Shown here: positions 1 through 12,906 of the stretch, in pieces
How positions within the stretch are numbered: the first letter of the stretch is position 1
Layout of the letters: every line of letters begins with the position of its first letter
Assembly: GCA_026120035.1 (NCBI GenBank)
Contig: JALRME010000001.1
Coordinates: 1,067,909-1,131,908, forward strand
Reading direction: 5' to 3'
Length of the DNA stretch: 64,000 nucleotides
Source: Coleophoma eucalyptorum
Lineage: Eukaryota > Ascomycota > Leotiomycetes > Helotiales > Dermateaceae
The notes under the pieces: generated by a model
Databases searched by the model: none
The model's input: the letters and a program-made list of their open reading frames with translations, nothing else
Told to the model about the DNA's origin: nothing
Made by a program: the position numbers and the translations under genes

Positions 1-405
1 GTCACTGGATGGATATGCAACCCATTGGTTGAAGGTCGGTGGGTTAATTCGCCCATTCGGAGAATGAGTTTCTTCTGAAGGTCATTGGAGAGATTATCTT
101 GAGCACGGAAAAAGACAACCCCTCTCTCGGCAACTGTATCTTGTTAATTGACAGCCCCAAAGCTAGACGAAATGTAACAACTCACCCATTACGGCCAGGT
201 CCCTTATTCTCTGGTCTGCATCAGGCCCGTTGAGGATATCGTCAACAATATTGCATGAGTCTTTAGGGAACTCTGTTCCAATCACGGGAGTGAGTTCAAC
301 GGTTGCGAATGTATCAAGTGACCCAGTTGACTTGATTGGCTTATAGAAGGACGTTTTGTTCGGGGTCGTAGACACTGGCTCTGAATCTAGTGCAGAAGGA
401 GCCAT
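1..405 (-). CDS. TauD/TfdA-type 2-oxoglutarate/Fe(II) dioxygenase, 5' part (3' end outside window)
   Basis: Minus-strand gene cut by the left edge. Exon 1 is 405-186, a 46-nt intron covers 185-140 (donor GTGAGT, acceptor AACAAG), and exon 2 runs from 139 past position 1. The joined reading contains VELTPVIGTEFP, then RDLAVMDTVAERGVVFFRAQ, then GELTHRPSTNGLHIHPV. These are the N-terminal landmarks of fungal TauD/TfdA-like dioxygenases, which oxidise small substrates such as sulfonates with 2-oxoglutarate and iron. The catalytic HxD...H residues would lie beyond the edge and are not visible. The gene is divergent from an MFS permease and shares about 500 bp of upstream DNA with it, suggesting uptake and oxidation of the same nutrient (inference). 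Substrate unknown. Confidence 0.8.
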
Positions 406-908
406 GGTTGAAGATAGACAGAGGATTTAATCAAAGTAATAAATTTCGAATGTCGAATTATTACTGTAAGATCAAAGATCTGCCCTTTCTTATATATTGT
501 TCAGTCACTCTATAAAACCCGACTCCAAAATCACCGATGATGATCTGGTTGTCGGCTTTCGGTTTTAAATCATCGCCTCGCTTAATCAGACATCCACAAT
601 TTAGGCTTTTGAAGTCCGATGGCCATCGTTGAGCGACTGCAACTATAGTCTTCAAATTCAAAGCAATCTACATCAGTTAATTCCCTGTCTTTCTGACGTT
701 TCTGCTTGAATTAGCGATCTCATATTCATAGCATCATTCTAGCGCGAATCACATCATTCCTGGGACCAATAATGTGTTCGCTTTTTGAGCTGGCGAGGGC
801 AGTGATACATTGTCGAAATGGTTTCCAATACTATTCACTTCTTATAATGAGGGTAACTTCCGGCTCTACTTCCAAGGAGAAGATTATTTCCTTTGCTACA
901 GGAATAGC
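406..908. promoter_or_regulatory. Divergent intergenic region, dioxygenase / MFS permease
   Basis: About 500 bp between two divergent start codons, AT-rich, with no convincing coding sequence. Short open frames here start on non-ATG codons and look random. It must hold both promoters; I see no unambiguous TATA box or operator. Confidence 0.5.
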
Positions 909-2509
909 ATGGACAAACTTTCCGGGTCAAAAATGGCCGTGATTGACAGCGATCCAAAAGTCATTCTTGACAGTCAAATAGCTAAAAATTGGTCAGAGAA
1001 AGAGGAGCGTAGAGTTAAAAGGAAGTGAGTCTTGGATCCTATCTCATATTACTCGCAATTGATGCTAACCTTGAAAAGACTAGATCTTTTACTCATGCCA
1101 CTTGTAGTTCTCGGGCTCTTTGCACTCCAGCTAGACAAAAGCAATATTTCAAATGCGTTGACCTCGACCATTACCAGCGACCTTGGGATCTCCAGTGATA
1201 CCGTCAATGCAGGAAACCAACTACAGCAAGCGGGGATCGTAATATTCGAGATACCATCGAACATCCTGCTACAAAGAGTCGGGGCGCCGATCTGGATCAC
1301 TTTCCAAGCTCTGGCGTGGGGCTCAATTGCCCTCTTCCAAGCATTTATCACCAATAAGCAATCGTTCTTTGCCACAAGATTCTTGCTTGGGATGTTCGAA
1401 TCGGGGTATCTCCCTGGCTCTATGTTCGTTTTATCTTGGTTCTACAAGCGAGACGAGCTGGCTATGCGGACTACTGTTCTCTATATTGGCAATTACTTTG
1501 CTGCTGGGACTGGATCTCTAATCGCTGCTGGTGTCTTTAAATTGTCTGGAAAATGTGGTTTGGGTGGATGGAGGGTTAGCAGTCTAAGATCTCGAGCTTT
1601 TTACGATGAACGTTACTAACAGTTTGCTCTTAGTGGCTATTTATCATTGATGGCGCCTTCACGATGCTGGTGGGATTGCTCTTCGTGCTCCTTCTCCCTA
1701 AATCACCCTTGCACACCAAGCCTCTTTGCGGTTCCAGATATTTAGATATGTTCTCGGAGCGCGACCGCCATATTTTACATAATCGTGTGTTGCTTGACGA
1801 CCCCCATAAAAATATCGACCTCGCAGATATATCCTTTCGGCAAGTATTTCAGACTTTGCTGAACTACCGTCTGTGGGGGCATTTTGCAATCAATATCCTC
1901 GCTCTTACCCCGAAAGGAGGACTTCAGCTGTACTCGCCGACTATTATCAAGAAACTTGGTTTCAGTACCCTGAATGCAAATGCTCTCTCCTCCGTGTCGA
2001 ATTATGGCGTTATTATCATGGCTTTGCTAGTAGCATGGGCATCGGACAAAACAAAGCTTCGTGGTCCTTGGTGCCTTCTATGTGGAGTATACTCCTTAAT
2101 CTTTGCCGGAGTCCAATACAGTCTAGTCAATAACACGGAGAAGTGGTTGAAGTATGCCATGTTTGTTCTGCTGAACTCCGGAAATGCAGTTGCGCAAGGT
2201 ATAAATGACGCATGGCTCAGTTCTAATGCGCAAAGCCCACAAGAGAGAAGCATAGGGTTGGCGCTTGCTGTGATGGGGAGTAATCTGGGGGGTCTCGCTG
2301 GACAGCAGCTGTTTCAAAGCAAGGACGCCCCATATTACAATAGCGCATTCTTGTCGATTTTGATCTTGTATGCTGCTGCTCTTGTCATGGTTGCTATTCA
2401 GATCGGCATTTATTGGTGGGACAACAAGCAATTAACAAAGAAAAAGTCCGACAGCGAAAGTCTGCAGGATGAGTCAGGACACCCGATATCCTTTAGATAT
2501 GAGCTTTGA
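909..2509 (+). CDS. MFS permease of the allantoate/nicotinate (Dal5/Tna1-like) family
   Basis: Three exons, 909-1024, 1079-1574 and 1634-2509, with introns of 54 and 59 nt, giving 495 aa. The start at 909 (MDKLSGSK) gives the usual short cytoplasmic N-tail; 933 is an alternative in-frame ATG. Landmarks are LDLLLMPLVVL for TM1 followed by QLDKSNISNA, the family signature after TM1. They continue with SNILLQRVG, RFLLGMFESGYLPG (TM4-TM5) and GWRWLFIIDG across the second splice junction. About 12 hydrophobic segments follow, with a hydrophilic C-tail. Family members are proton-coupled importers of anionic small molecules (allantoate, nicotinate, pantothenate, dipeptides). It is divergent from the dioxygenase at 1-405. 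Exact substrate cannot be told from sequence. Confidence 0.87.
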
Positions 2510-3117
2510 GGTAGCTTATGGCACTGCCTAATCTAATTGCAATAATTCAATCTTGCTCGCTGTGGATATGAATATGTCAACTCATCCAGTGCTTCTTCGT
2601 AATAGCCTTCTTTCATCATGAGATTGGTGGGGTTGAAGGAGGCATGCTGGGTATTAGCAGTGGAACTACTTGCATTCCAACGATTAAAATGATTTCAGTT
2701 CGGATGCTATGCTTGCGGTAAAGATTGTAGCTTGTGAAGAGCAAGCAGTTGAATATACTGCTTCATATCTGTGGCGGGACATGCTCTGTTCGACGGCGGG
2801 CTTTGGTATTACCAGGCCGAGACCCCCTCGCCCCTGAGCTTAGCGAGATGGCGAATTCAACCTCCAAAGCACGTGCTCGGGGAACCCTACCCGACCTTGT
2901 ACAATACAGAGTGGGTTGGAATAGTGGGTTGCCTCTACCCCAGCATGCTGCAGTTGCAAATCGAAGCTTCCCCATTGCTGCGAGGACATAACCGCGCGTT
3001 GGTAATATCTCGGTCCTGAGCAATTGACGATTACAGCCATGATAGCGTCTTAGTACATTCGCTGAATCCGGCTATCCACCGCGAAAGAATCCATTCTGAT
3101 CTCTTCTTGCCTGGCTC
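2510..3117. other. Intergenic, upstream of Zn2Cys6 regulator
   Basis: No gene seen. Contains a locally GC-rich block (about 2770-3060) with the palindrome AGCACGTGCT at 2868-2877 (a CACGTG E-box core). Presumably includes the promoter of the regulator starting at 3118. Confidence 0.4.
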
Positions 3118-5395
3118 ATGGACTCTTCGAAAGTTCGCAAACGTATCGCCAAATCATGCAGACGTTGTCACCATCGCAAGCAGAAATGCATTGGCTTTCC
3201 CGTATGCGCCAATTGTCAATCTTCGAGTCAGCCCTGCGTACGATCAGATAGCACCACCGATCGGTATCAGGGCATGTCCAAAGCAGCAGCCTTCAAGAAA
3301 ATTGAAGCGCTGGAAGCTCAATTATCTGCTGCGTTGTCTAGAGCCCCGCCAGGGCCAGGAGACCAATCCACATCCTCTGTATCTACCACAGCTCCAAGCC
3401 CTCCTCAGATAGCTGAGCCACAGCCCCAGAATGGTCAATTTGCCGATGTGGTAGGCTTTTTGACTCTGGGAGAGAACTCGGGTAGCGAGCCAGCTTATAT
3501 CGGATCTGCATCAGGTTTCTCTATTGCAAGAGACCTGGGCCAGGTAGTCCAAGAGACTGTTTGGTCAAAGACGATATCTTCTACGACAGGCTTACAGCCA
3601 GTCAAACCAAGCCAGGTAGATTTAGAAAAGAATAAAATCCCTCTTCCTGACGATGCTACAGGGTTGCGGACCATTGATGCGTACTTTGGAAATGTCCATG
3701 TTCGTTTTCCACTCTTGGATCGCGTGGAGATACTCGACCTGCACAAAAGAAGGCATCAATTGATGGAGTCGAGTGCTGAAAACTCTTTTGAGCTATTCAA
3801 GATCTGGATGGTCTATGCAACTGGTGCAGCTATTCTCCGCATCACCGAGACATACAACGACACCGCCTCCGAAGCCTTCGTCCAAGCCGCGTTATTATTT
3901 AATTCTGTGGCCAGAGATTACCATTCAGTCCAGAACATAGAGGCCATGGCATTACTAGTAATCTATAATCTCCGATCATCTTCAAGCTCCGCTGTGTGGT
4001 ACATGATTGGCCTCGCCATGAGGACTGCTGTTGATCTTGGACTGCATAGAGAAGCATATTACAAAAATCTGACATCTCATACAGCCCAAATGCGGCGGCG
4101 ATTGTTCTGGACCGTCTATCTACTTGAAAGAAGTGTTGCTTGGTCTCTCGGCAGACCCTTCAGCATCGGGGAGCAGGATATCGATGCAGGGTTACCACTT
4201 TACCTAGATGGTCATGGTGAAGATAACAGCGATGTCGTTCTTCAGAACTCAGAACAAGCCAATATAAAACAGCGAGCAAATATGTTTCCCTTCGTAGGGT
4301 CTCTCCAGCTCATGCGCATCGAGTCACAAATCCAAACCAAGATCTACCGTGTGGACAAAGCTGCCCCGCTGCTGCTATCAGAAGTTGAGCCACTTCTATC
4401 CTCACTAGAGGAATACGAAAAGTCAATACCTAGTCTGTCACCAACCGTGGATGACTTTTTGCACATGCATTGGAACAACGCGATCCGACTGCTATTGCAG
4501 CCCTTTATAAGCATCCTCAATCCAGAAGATCAACTCCTCAGCACCTGTATTAACGTTTCGGGCAAAATGTGTCAATTGTTCAAGATCATGCGACAGAGAG
4601 ACTCTTTTGCGTATTCTGGCTCTCTTGTCAATTCAATATTCATGGCGGGACTGACAATGTGGTAAGCACGAATCAAAGCATACCCATGACCCGACGAAAC
4701 TAACTTGCAGTTGCAGCTATTGTCTTTTCCGCCAGCCCCGTCTTTGGACAACGTCAGTTGCCAACGACCTTCGAGCCTGCTCTTCTGCACTCTTCGTAAT
4801 GGCAGAACGGAGTGCGGGGCTGAAGAAGTATCGCGATGTGCTAGAGACCGTGATAGGCAGTGCTATGGATTTCGTGACCGACTCCACGGCCTCTCCAGGG
4901 GCTAAGTTTCCGACGATTGGAGAGAAGACTGTAAGCGATGACCGTGGTATCCGTGCAAATCGAAATCTTCAAGCCCCTGTGCAAAAGGAGATGCAGGCCT
5001 CATCCGATCCACATCCATACCAACCTCAAGTACTGAATGGCACTACTTTGTCACCTACACAACATCCATCTCACCAAACCCATGGTACGGATAATAGCAT
5101 AAGCCAGCAATCTTGCACACCAGGATCGTTCCCCACGCCAGAGTATTTAGAAACCGAGGCGCAGCATTTCCACAGACTAGAGTCAGGAATGCAGTCATCA
5201 CGGCTATTTGCAACACCAGAAGAACTTGAAGCGGAGGCGCAGCAGTTCCGATGGTTGCAATCGGACGACAGTATCTTGGAGTATCCAATGCCGTGCCCGA
5301 CTGTGTTTGACGAAGAGTTTTGGGAGGGGGATAGATTTGGCTTGCAAATGATGAATGAGCTACTGATGCCTCATGGTGATGTAATACCGCAATGA
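3118..5395 (+). CDS. Zn2Cys6 transcription factor with Fungal_trans domain
   Basis: Exons 3118-4661 and 4717-5395, 740 aa. The intron has a CTAAC branch site; acceptors at 4710 and 4716 are both in frame, and I prefer 4716. The DNA-binding cluster is at Cys14, 17, 24, 30, 33 and 40 (spacing 2-6-5-2-6) after a basic stretch, followed by a short coiled coil (about 57-70). The middle homology region (about 190-420) carries IDAYFGNVHVRFPLLDR, GLAMRTAVDLGLHRE and RRRLFWTVYLLERSVAWSLGRP, which identify the PF04082 fungal regulator domain. The C-terminus (about 610-740) is Gln/Ser/acid-rich with a duplicated TPE(Y/E)LE(T/A)EAQ motif, a possible activation region. It sits between the permease and the GH35 gene, so it may control either. 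The target is unknown. Confidence 0.9.
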
Positions 5396-5508
5396 ACCAA
5401 ATTTATTCACAGTACCGAGGCCTTATCCTCACACTTAGTCTGTTCATACTACTTAGGTATTCTTTACATGTAGATACAAAATGGAGCCTAAAGATCTAGA
5501 TATGACAC

Positions 5509-7331
5509 TCAATAATCTTCCTCTTCCTCACATACACTATATGCCGTACACTCAGCAACCATAGTCCTTGATGGAATAGTGACAGCGATAGGGAAAGAGC
5601 CTGTCCAGCTAGCATTAGCAATGGTATCTTTTGGAAACCTTGTCAACATTTCAAATGGAGCTGCTTACCATAATCAGGATCTTCATTGGGCATGATGAAG
5701 AAGGCGCCACTTCTAGTCTCATCACCATTCATGACTCTCCCCGTGGTTAACTCTCCATTCTTACCAACCTCCTTCTCCTCTGAATACAAGATCCCGGTAA
5801 AAGTACTCTTAGGATCTGTACTCTTCCACGTAACCTGGAAGCCCCAGCCAATGAGCAGATACTTACCATCGCCCTTATGAATAACCATTCCAGCGCCAGC
5901 GCCAGGTTTCCCAAAGACGAATGAACGCTCCACGGTGATTTGAAAATCACCAAGGACCTGTACCCAGGAGTCTTTTGACGTGTGAGTCACTTCATCCATC
6001 TCATCAAAGAAGAATCCCATCATCTCATCTGGTCGATTTGCTTGAGCGTCTAGTATGTGTGAACTCATGGAGTTCAGGAGAGCGTAATGGCGTGTTACAG
6101 GGCTTTCTTCCGCCTTGAGGGAGTCGATGCCGAATGGCGAACAGCCTAATGCTGCATATGAGCCATATGCCAACCAGATTCGACGAACGCCTCTCTCATC
6201 ACGGCGTTGCTCAGGAATGAAGAGGGGTTGGTTCTGATGCGTGTATTGCTTACACACAGTCTCATAGTCATGAAAATACAAGTCTGGCGAGACAAAATCT
6301 AGTGCGGGTGCGTTGTATTTCCATAGATCCATCGTGTGTGGGCAGGCTCCTCCAGATGGATAGATACCCGCTTTGTGACCGCCGCCTACCACGACAGGAA
6401 TTCCTTGAAGGTCTAAAATGCTTGGATCATCGAAGTTAAGCCAGACGTTCGCATAGAGCGGGATTCCATACTCCGCCTTTCCAGCTGCAGCTACGTGACC
6501 GACATATCTGGAGAAGGCGTCCGCCATGAACATCTCTTCAGCGTCGATGCGATCCACGAATGCCTGCTCCCATGTTACTTCGCCTGCAGTGAGAGACTGG
6601 AAATTAGGAAAGCGCTTTTGGAAATAGGGACTGGACTCCTTATAAGTCTGTTGGAGATGCTGCATGACATCTTTAGGTACCGGTTCTCGAAAAGCCTTCT
6701 CAGCAATCTTGCTCCGGTCTCTTGAATCACCTAAAACACCAGTTTCGTTCTCTACCTGTATCATGAGAACGGTCCCGTGTTTAGAATCAAATTCTTTGAG
6801 GTGCTTCATTAGCCTAGCAAATGCTTTGGCATCCGCCTTCCAAGCACGTTCATTGAAGGGCGATACCAATTCCAAAGTCCTCGTTACATCGCCGGCCTCC
6901 TTGACGTGGACTCTTGGGAACCTCTTCACATCCCTCTTGACCCAGCCCGGTGCATAAGTACTCAGAGCGTTCTTGAAACTGGCGAACCATAACAGTACTA
7001 GTCGCATATCTTGTTCACGAGCTCCTAGAATTACCTTGTTGAGCTCGGAGAAGTCAAAATGATCTTCCACCGGCTCGATCATCTCCCAAGTCACGCTGCC
7101 AAGCAGAGTGTTGACGTTGGCAGCTTTCATATTTGGATATACGCTGGACATGAAGCTTGCCGACGACAGAGAACTATTATGAAGCTCCCCCGAAAGCATC
7201 ATAAATGGGTTTCCATTTACGTATAATTGGGACGAGGTCTTAGTTTTGCGAAGATGCGGATGCGAGGGGTATGAGGTCGAGCGGTCTGGTACGACCGAGA
7301 GCCGAGATGCATCGCCCATGGTGAAGGGCAT
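5509..7331 (-). CDS. GH35 beta-galactosidase-like glycoside hydrolase with DUF5597-type C-terminus
   Basis: Exons 7331-5669 and 5600-5509 (584 aa). The last exon restores the family ending FPIAVTIPSRTMVAEC; a nearer acceptor at 5628 would also stay in frame. The N-terminal TIM barrel begins around residue 35 (LYVNGNPFMMLSGELHNSS). IQVENETG carries the general acid/base Glu (about 196), and LFIPEQRRD near residue 370 carries the probable nucleophile Glu. No signal peptide is present, so the enzyme should be intracellular. Bacterial GH35 enzymes of similar layout release galactose from xyloglucan oligosaccharides. By analogy this may trim imported plant oligosaccharides (inference). It lies immediately downstream of, and convergent with, the Zn2Cys6 regulator. 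The ATG at 7319 is an alternative start. Confidence 0.85.
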
Positions 7332-9237
7332 ATGTTATGGGCCTGGACCTAAGAACGAAAGGAACAGAGGAGACAAGTAGTTGCTCAAAGTCAAAAATAG
7401 CTATGGATTGAAGTATCAACGAAGAGATGTAAGGAATATTAAGCCTCAAAAGCACCACTTGGTAGGCTCCACATGGCTCTGAAGGGCACAACATCGCAGT
7501 GACCAGCACATTAGGAAGCAGCAAATAGGCTTTGGCCAGCTTGACGATGATTGGAACGCATATGCAGGAAGCTCTTGCTTTACCTCCCACCATCGAGAAG
7601 TCCGAAAGTTAGAAGAATGATCAAACGTGGGGGAAGTCCGCTAAAAGCGCAGAGGGACTTGCTTGTACCTTTCCCCACCAGGGCTTTATAAGGTACAGGA
7701 AGACAGGCACTAGCGCCCTCCTTGTCGCAGACGAGACTCAGTGGAAAGAAAGTCACGAGCAAATAGACTTTGGGCGTTCGCTCACGACTCAGGTCACAAA
7801 TGCCAGGAGCGGAACGAAGACGCTCGATGCTCGATGTTCGACCCTCGATAACACAGGATCAAGAGGGAGAAAAGGAAAGAGCGCGGAAGGAAAGTTTTGA
7901 GTCATTCCAGCCCTTCAGCTTGCGCTCTTATGAATCAAGCGGCCCTACCAGTTTCGGCAATTCCGCGCGCCAGGAGTCCCAGCCAGTGTCCCAACCTCTG
8001 TGCTGGATCTCCCGATTCTCCGCGAAGCGACTGCACCCAAAATCCACTTTTTAGATTGACCAGCGCAATAGCGATGCGTATCAGATTCTCTGTCAGACTC
8101 GAGCTTGCTGTCTGTAAGATTCATCGAGTCAGTCGGGCCTTTGAAGACGCGCAACAAAAAATATGGCCGAGGGGTCGGAGGGCCCAAATCGTACGATGAC
8201 CCGGGCCTGGTGGCTGGCATCTTCTCACGGGAGGAAGGGTTGGACGAATTGTGTGAGCTGTCGGGCCCGACGGCCGGCCGGTGGTGCTCGAATGTGATGG
8301 CAATAGTCTGTGGCTGTACACCCTATTTCCGTTCCTGTGTTATTTCCCTTTCCACCTCCTGAGACTGTGGAGAATGCGGTACGGGGAGCCGTTAATGTGT
8401 GTCTCGAAGGGGTCGAGTCAGGCCTAGCAGGAGGAGCCGCCTTAACTTTTGGAAATGCTGCATCCCCGCATCAGCAAGCACTGCTGGTAGACGTCGAGTC
8501 AGTACTGAAAATGCAGATGTGCAACAAAAGCCTTTCTGATGCGAGCAGAGACAATGCATGGGTGAAAGTTGGTTCGTTGATGGGGCTCTTGCTTCTTGTA
8601 TTTGGGTGACATGCCTGTTATGGCTTGGGCTGTTCATGTATGTCGTCGTTTTGGGAGGTAAAGAGGGACCCCAAGGAGATGAACCCCGTCAGCCGGGAAC
8701 AAGCAGAAAGTGTCAAGTAGAGAGGAAAGAACTTCAATCTTACTACGTGAGCCTTACTTTTTGAACCCCCAAAATACCAAATTGGTCAGACACTACTGTA
8801 CTGTAGTATTTCATACGCAATTCACAACCAACAGCTTTTCACAAATCAACCAAAACTATCCCACGGCCAAGGGAAGGTGATCCAATAAAATGGCATGCTT
8901 TAAATCATGAGAGCCGAAAAAGAAAGTGCATGGAATGGATACAACCTGAATTTATTTGACTAGATGGTATTGATGCAGTCCCGTCTCTCCTCCCCCAAGC
9001 TCTCTGGTGCATACATGCAGGCTGCATATTTTACTTGGTTTCTCTATCTTACAACCATCTTTAAACATGCATGAGACCTCCGTACTCCAATCCAAGTTCA
9101 AGCGCTTTTTGCAAATCAACGATGGAGAATTCAGTATTTGTCGACGTTGGGCCACCTTCCACACCACGATTGGAGCATTGCTCACCATTACGTTAGGCCA
9201 GCGACAGTAATATATAGTCGGTGTCAACGAAAGGAAA
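7332..9237. other. Long intergenic region (1.9 kb), no gene recognised
   Basis: Lies upstream of the GH35 gene and downstream of CTR9. Several 60-100-codon open frames exist on both strands, but they overlap each other, lack homology-like motifs and mostly start with non-ATG codons. A short direct repeat of TCGATG-like units occurs near 7822-7850. Presumably promoter of GH35 plus the CTR9 3' UTR near 9000-9237. Confidence 0.4.
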
Positions 9238-12200
9238 CTACTCATCGTCGGAGTCGGCCATTGGAGTATCAGCAGCATCACCATTTGCCGTAGCAGGCGA
9301 GGCTTCTCCCGCGGGAGCAACGTCTTCATCATCGTCCTCCTCATCATCCGAAGCGATTCTCCTTGTGCGGTTGGTTCTTTTGATAGGCGCAGCTGAGACT
9401 TCTTCATCACTGCCAGCTTCGTCGACATCCATGGCTGATGGTTCCTCTGCGTCCATTTCTCGAGCTGCATCCGCCGCACCGTTATCACCCTCGCTATCAC
9501 TTTCCACCACAATCTCGCTGCTCTTAAATTTGCCTGCCTTTTCAGGCGCAGCTTTCTTCTGCAACCTCCTCTTTTTCTTTGGCTTCTCCTCATCAGTATC
9601 AGCGCCACTACCTCTGCTCTTCGCACGACTCTTCCTCTTGGGCTCTGCGCCACTGTCTTCATCGTCAGTAATATCACCCTCCTTCTTCTTTCGCTTCCCA
9701 CCAGCTCTTGGCTTCTTCTTCCTCTTCATTCGCTCCCCTGTCTCACTATCGGTTGTGTATTCTGCAGCCTCTCTGATTCTATCTTCCTCTGCTCGCAGCT
9801 CCGCCAATTCGCGATCCTTTTCAGCAATCTCTGCTCTCTCCTTCGCGATCTTCATCTTTCGCTCTCGCTCAGCTTCTTCGGCCGCAATCCTTGCCTCCTC
9901 CCGCCTTTTAAGCTCAGCCTGGCGCTGCTCCTTAGCAGCATTGAGACGTTCCGCATTCTTCTCCTCGTATTCCTTTTGTGCCTGGATAGCACGCTCGAGT
10001 TGACGGCGCATAGTATTACGTGCCATGTTTGCACGCTGCTCAATATCGTGCTTTGGGTATGGTGTTTGGGGGTGCTTGGAAATAGCATCAAGGGACTCGA
10101 TGGCTTCGTCGAGGCCCGTGGCTGCCGCTTGAACTTCTGCTAAAGTTCGTTGGGTTTCAGGCATGTTGTATACAGTGGTTGCAAGCTGGATCTGCACGAA
10201 AGCAACATTGAACTTGAAGTGAATTTGTTCTGGGGCAATTTCAAGAGTCTGGGCAGTTAGCGTGAGGCCAGGCTAGGGTTTGTGTAAGCTTACCTTTTGA
10301 GAATAGTCAAGGGCATTCTTGAATGCTTGCAGACTCTTCTCTGCTTTCCCCTTCGACAACCAAGTACGTCCCAGGCAGGCGAGAATCTGCGCGTCGTGGG
10401 ACCTATCCTTCGAAAGTGCAGCCTCGTAGTGCTCAATAGCTTTTGAGTATTGTCGTAATTCAGCAAAGATATGGCCAAGGTTGATGAAAACACTTGGGTC
10501 CTTGACAGTATCGCGGACTTTGATGAAAATAGTGAGTGCCGTCTTGTAATCCTTCTTGTCCTCGACGAGGGCGATAGCGATACCTTGGGCGGCGTAAGCG
10601 TTCTTTGGATCTAGTTGTAAAGCCTTGTCGAAGAACTCAACAGCTTTGATGTACATGTTGCTACGCTTCTGCTTGTCTTGTTCCGTGTCTCGTCGCATTT
10701 CACGTGCTGTAAGTAGGTAGAGGTTGCCCATACCAATCAATGCGTAACGATCATGCTTTTCGTAGTTCTGGAGAGTATGCTTGTAGTGACGCAGTTCTGG
10801 ATCTTCGGCAATGTTACCAGTACGCTTCCGAGCATGAACCTTGCCCAGATACCAGCCATAAAGTGCGCGTACTTCCAAATCTGCGGAGGAGTCCTTGTAG
10901 AGATCAGAAACTGCCCTAGGGCCATCCTCTGTTGGGTTCTGTCGCAAGGCGATATATGCAAGGCGCGTTCTGGCATCTGTGTAATCGCCATGACGCGCCA
11001 ATAACCCGTCATATACTGTCTTTGCCTCATCCAGTAAACCACTAGCTTCATATGTTCGACCAAGGTTATAACTGATGGTCGTGACCAGAGCATCGCTATC
11101 CATATCCTCTTGCTTCTCTCCAACTTTGACGCATGCGTTCAACGCAGACTGAAACATCTCTCGAGCTTGATCATATTTCTCGGCTTGGTAGTAAAAGCAA
11201 CCCATATTGTTTAACAACTGCGGCGGGAGACTTTCACGAAGCGAAGTCCGGAAAGCGACCTCCTCCTCAGGATCTTCTGGACGATCTTCTTCAGGAACCT
11301 GATCTAGCTCAAGCTGTTCGACTTGCTGCAGACACTGGAGACTCTTCTCGGGTTGGTCAACCTCATAAAGTCTCGCAAGATTGAGCAGGACCGATGCATC
11401 CGGGCTTAGATTCTTCTTGGGGTCCTTCCAAGCTGTTCGGACTGTCTCAAGGAAACCAATGGCCTTCTTGAACTCAGTGGTCTTGTCTTCCTTGACGGCA
11501 CTCTGCTGGCTTGAGAAGACCTCTTCGGCATACAAGGTTCCCAGAAGGACCATTGCTTCAATATTCTTTGATTGTTGGATGATCTTCTCCAATCGCAACT
11601 TGGCCTCACCAAAGTCGTTCTTAAGTACGGAAAGTTGTGCAACACCAAATTTTGCAGGAAGATAACCACGATCAACACCACCTCTTGCTTCATCTGCTCG
11701 TCGATAGTAGTCGGTTGCCAGCTCATAATCATCATTGTAATGCTCTTTCCGTGCTAACAGATACCAGCCATCACTCGCAATTGCGTTAACGTCTGTGTAC
11801 TGGATCGCTTTTCGTGCCAATGTCTCAACATTTGACAACGACTTCCTGGACAGAAAATACCCGGCGAAAGTGGAGCAAGTCAATGGGAGATCTTTATCAG
11901 CCTTGAAAGCCTTCTGAGTGAATTCTGTCATGGCTTTCTTATACAATTGAATGAATTCCGGGCCATTGGTAGGGACGTGAGCACTCGCGTCCAGGTAGAA
12001 GAGACCGAGGAGGATGTTTGCAATCTTGGAGTCGGGGTTGATCTCCAAAGCGCGTTCCCAAGCTGTCTTTGCGTCTTCCTTGAATCCTAACTGCCAGAAA
12101 CATGCTCCAATTCCTATTCTTGGATCAGGATCCACCAAGTCTGGCATCTTGTGCAAAGCCTCTTGGTAGCCCTCCAAAGCGTCCGCATATTTGCCTAGTG

Positions 12201-12906
12201 AGAACAACGTTCTAGACTTTCCCAGGACTGCCATCATGTTTCTGCCTTGTGAGACCCTAATTGCGTCCTTGAATGATTTCAATGCTGCTTGTAGAATTTC
12301 CGTCTTTTCGGGATCAATCGCGCTAAGATTGGCAGATTTAGAGGGTGGCTGCAACGAAGCCTTCAAGAGTTGAAGAACGCCGCGTGCTAGGAATAGCGGA
12401 GGAAAGGCAGGGTTGATGCGGAGGGCTTCGTTCAATGTCGACGTGGACAACTGCAGATAATATTCCTTGGTCTTTGCTTCTGAAGTCAATGCGCCTTCTG
12501 GAGCAACTCGAGGAGCCTCTCTCGTTTTCCAGAGATACAACCAGCAAAGGCAGCTCAGCATACTGAGCTTCTCCTTTTGTCCACCTCTCATCGCTTGTTG
12601 TCCTTTAATGAGCATTTCGATGGCATGGTCGACCTTTTTCTGCTTTGCATACGCCAAGGAGACTGTCATCCAGTACATCCGCGCAGCGCCTTCATTCTCA
12701 AGAAGTGTGCACAACTCTGTAGGGTCGTCAAGCAAATCCTCTAGATCGATTTCGACAGCCTGGTCGTCATCCTCTCCCTGTACTGGAATATCAATGGCGG
12801 AGGGTATGTCCGAGAATCGTTTGCTGACCATCCGCTCGCCTGGTGACACTGGCCCGTTGAAGCCGTTCGTAGCTCCGTTCGCGTGCCCATTTTGTGTTGC
12901 CGCCAT
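9238..12906 (-). CDS. CTR9: Ctr9/Tpr1-like subunit of the Paf1 transcription-elongation complex
   Basis: Exons 12906-10294 and 10248-9238, joined in phase 0 across a 45-nt intron (GTAAGC...CCCAG), giving 1207 aa, the expected size for fungal Ctr9. The N-terminus has AIDIPVQGEDDDQAVEIDLEDL, a Ctr9 signature. It is followed by many tetratricopeptide repeats (about 50-930), e.g. NNMGCFYYQAEKYDQAREMF, INLGHIFAELRQYSKAIEHY and ACLGRTWLSKGKAEKSLQAF. The last 270 residues are a long charged coiled coil (AERLNAAKEQRQAELKRREE) ending in Lys/Arg-rich and Asp/Glu/Ser-rich tracts. Ctr9 scaffolds the Paf1 complex on RNA polymerase II and promotes histone H2B ubiquitylation and H3 methylation. Nuclear, housekeeping. 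Confidence 0.95.

Noticed and set aside
1..210. Apparent frameshift in the left-edge dioxygenase
   Set aside because: Careful rereading shows the frame is intact after removing the 46-nt intron 185-140; the reading VAERGVVFFRAQ is continuous.
9221..10003. 260-codon Ser-rich open frame antisense to the 3' part of CTR9
   Set aside because: Simple antisense reading of the Lys/Glu/Arg-rich coiled-coil coding region.
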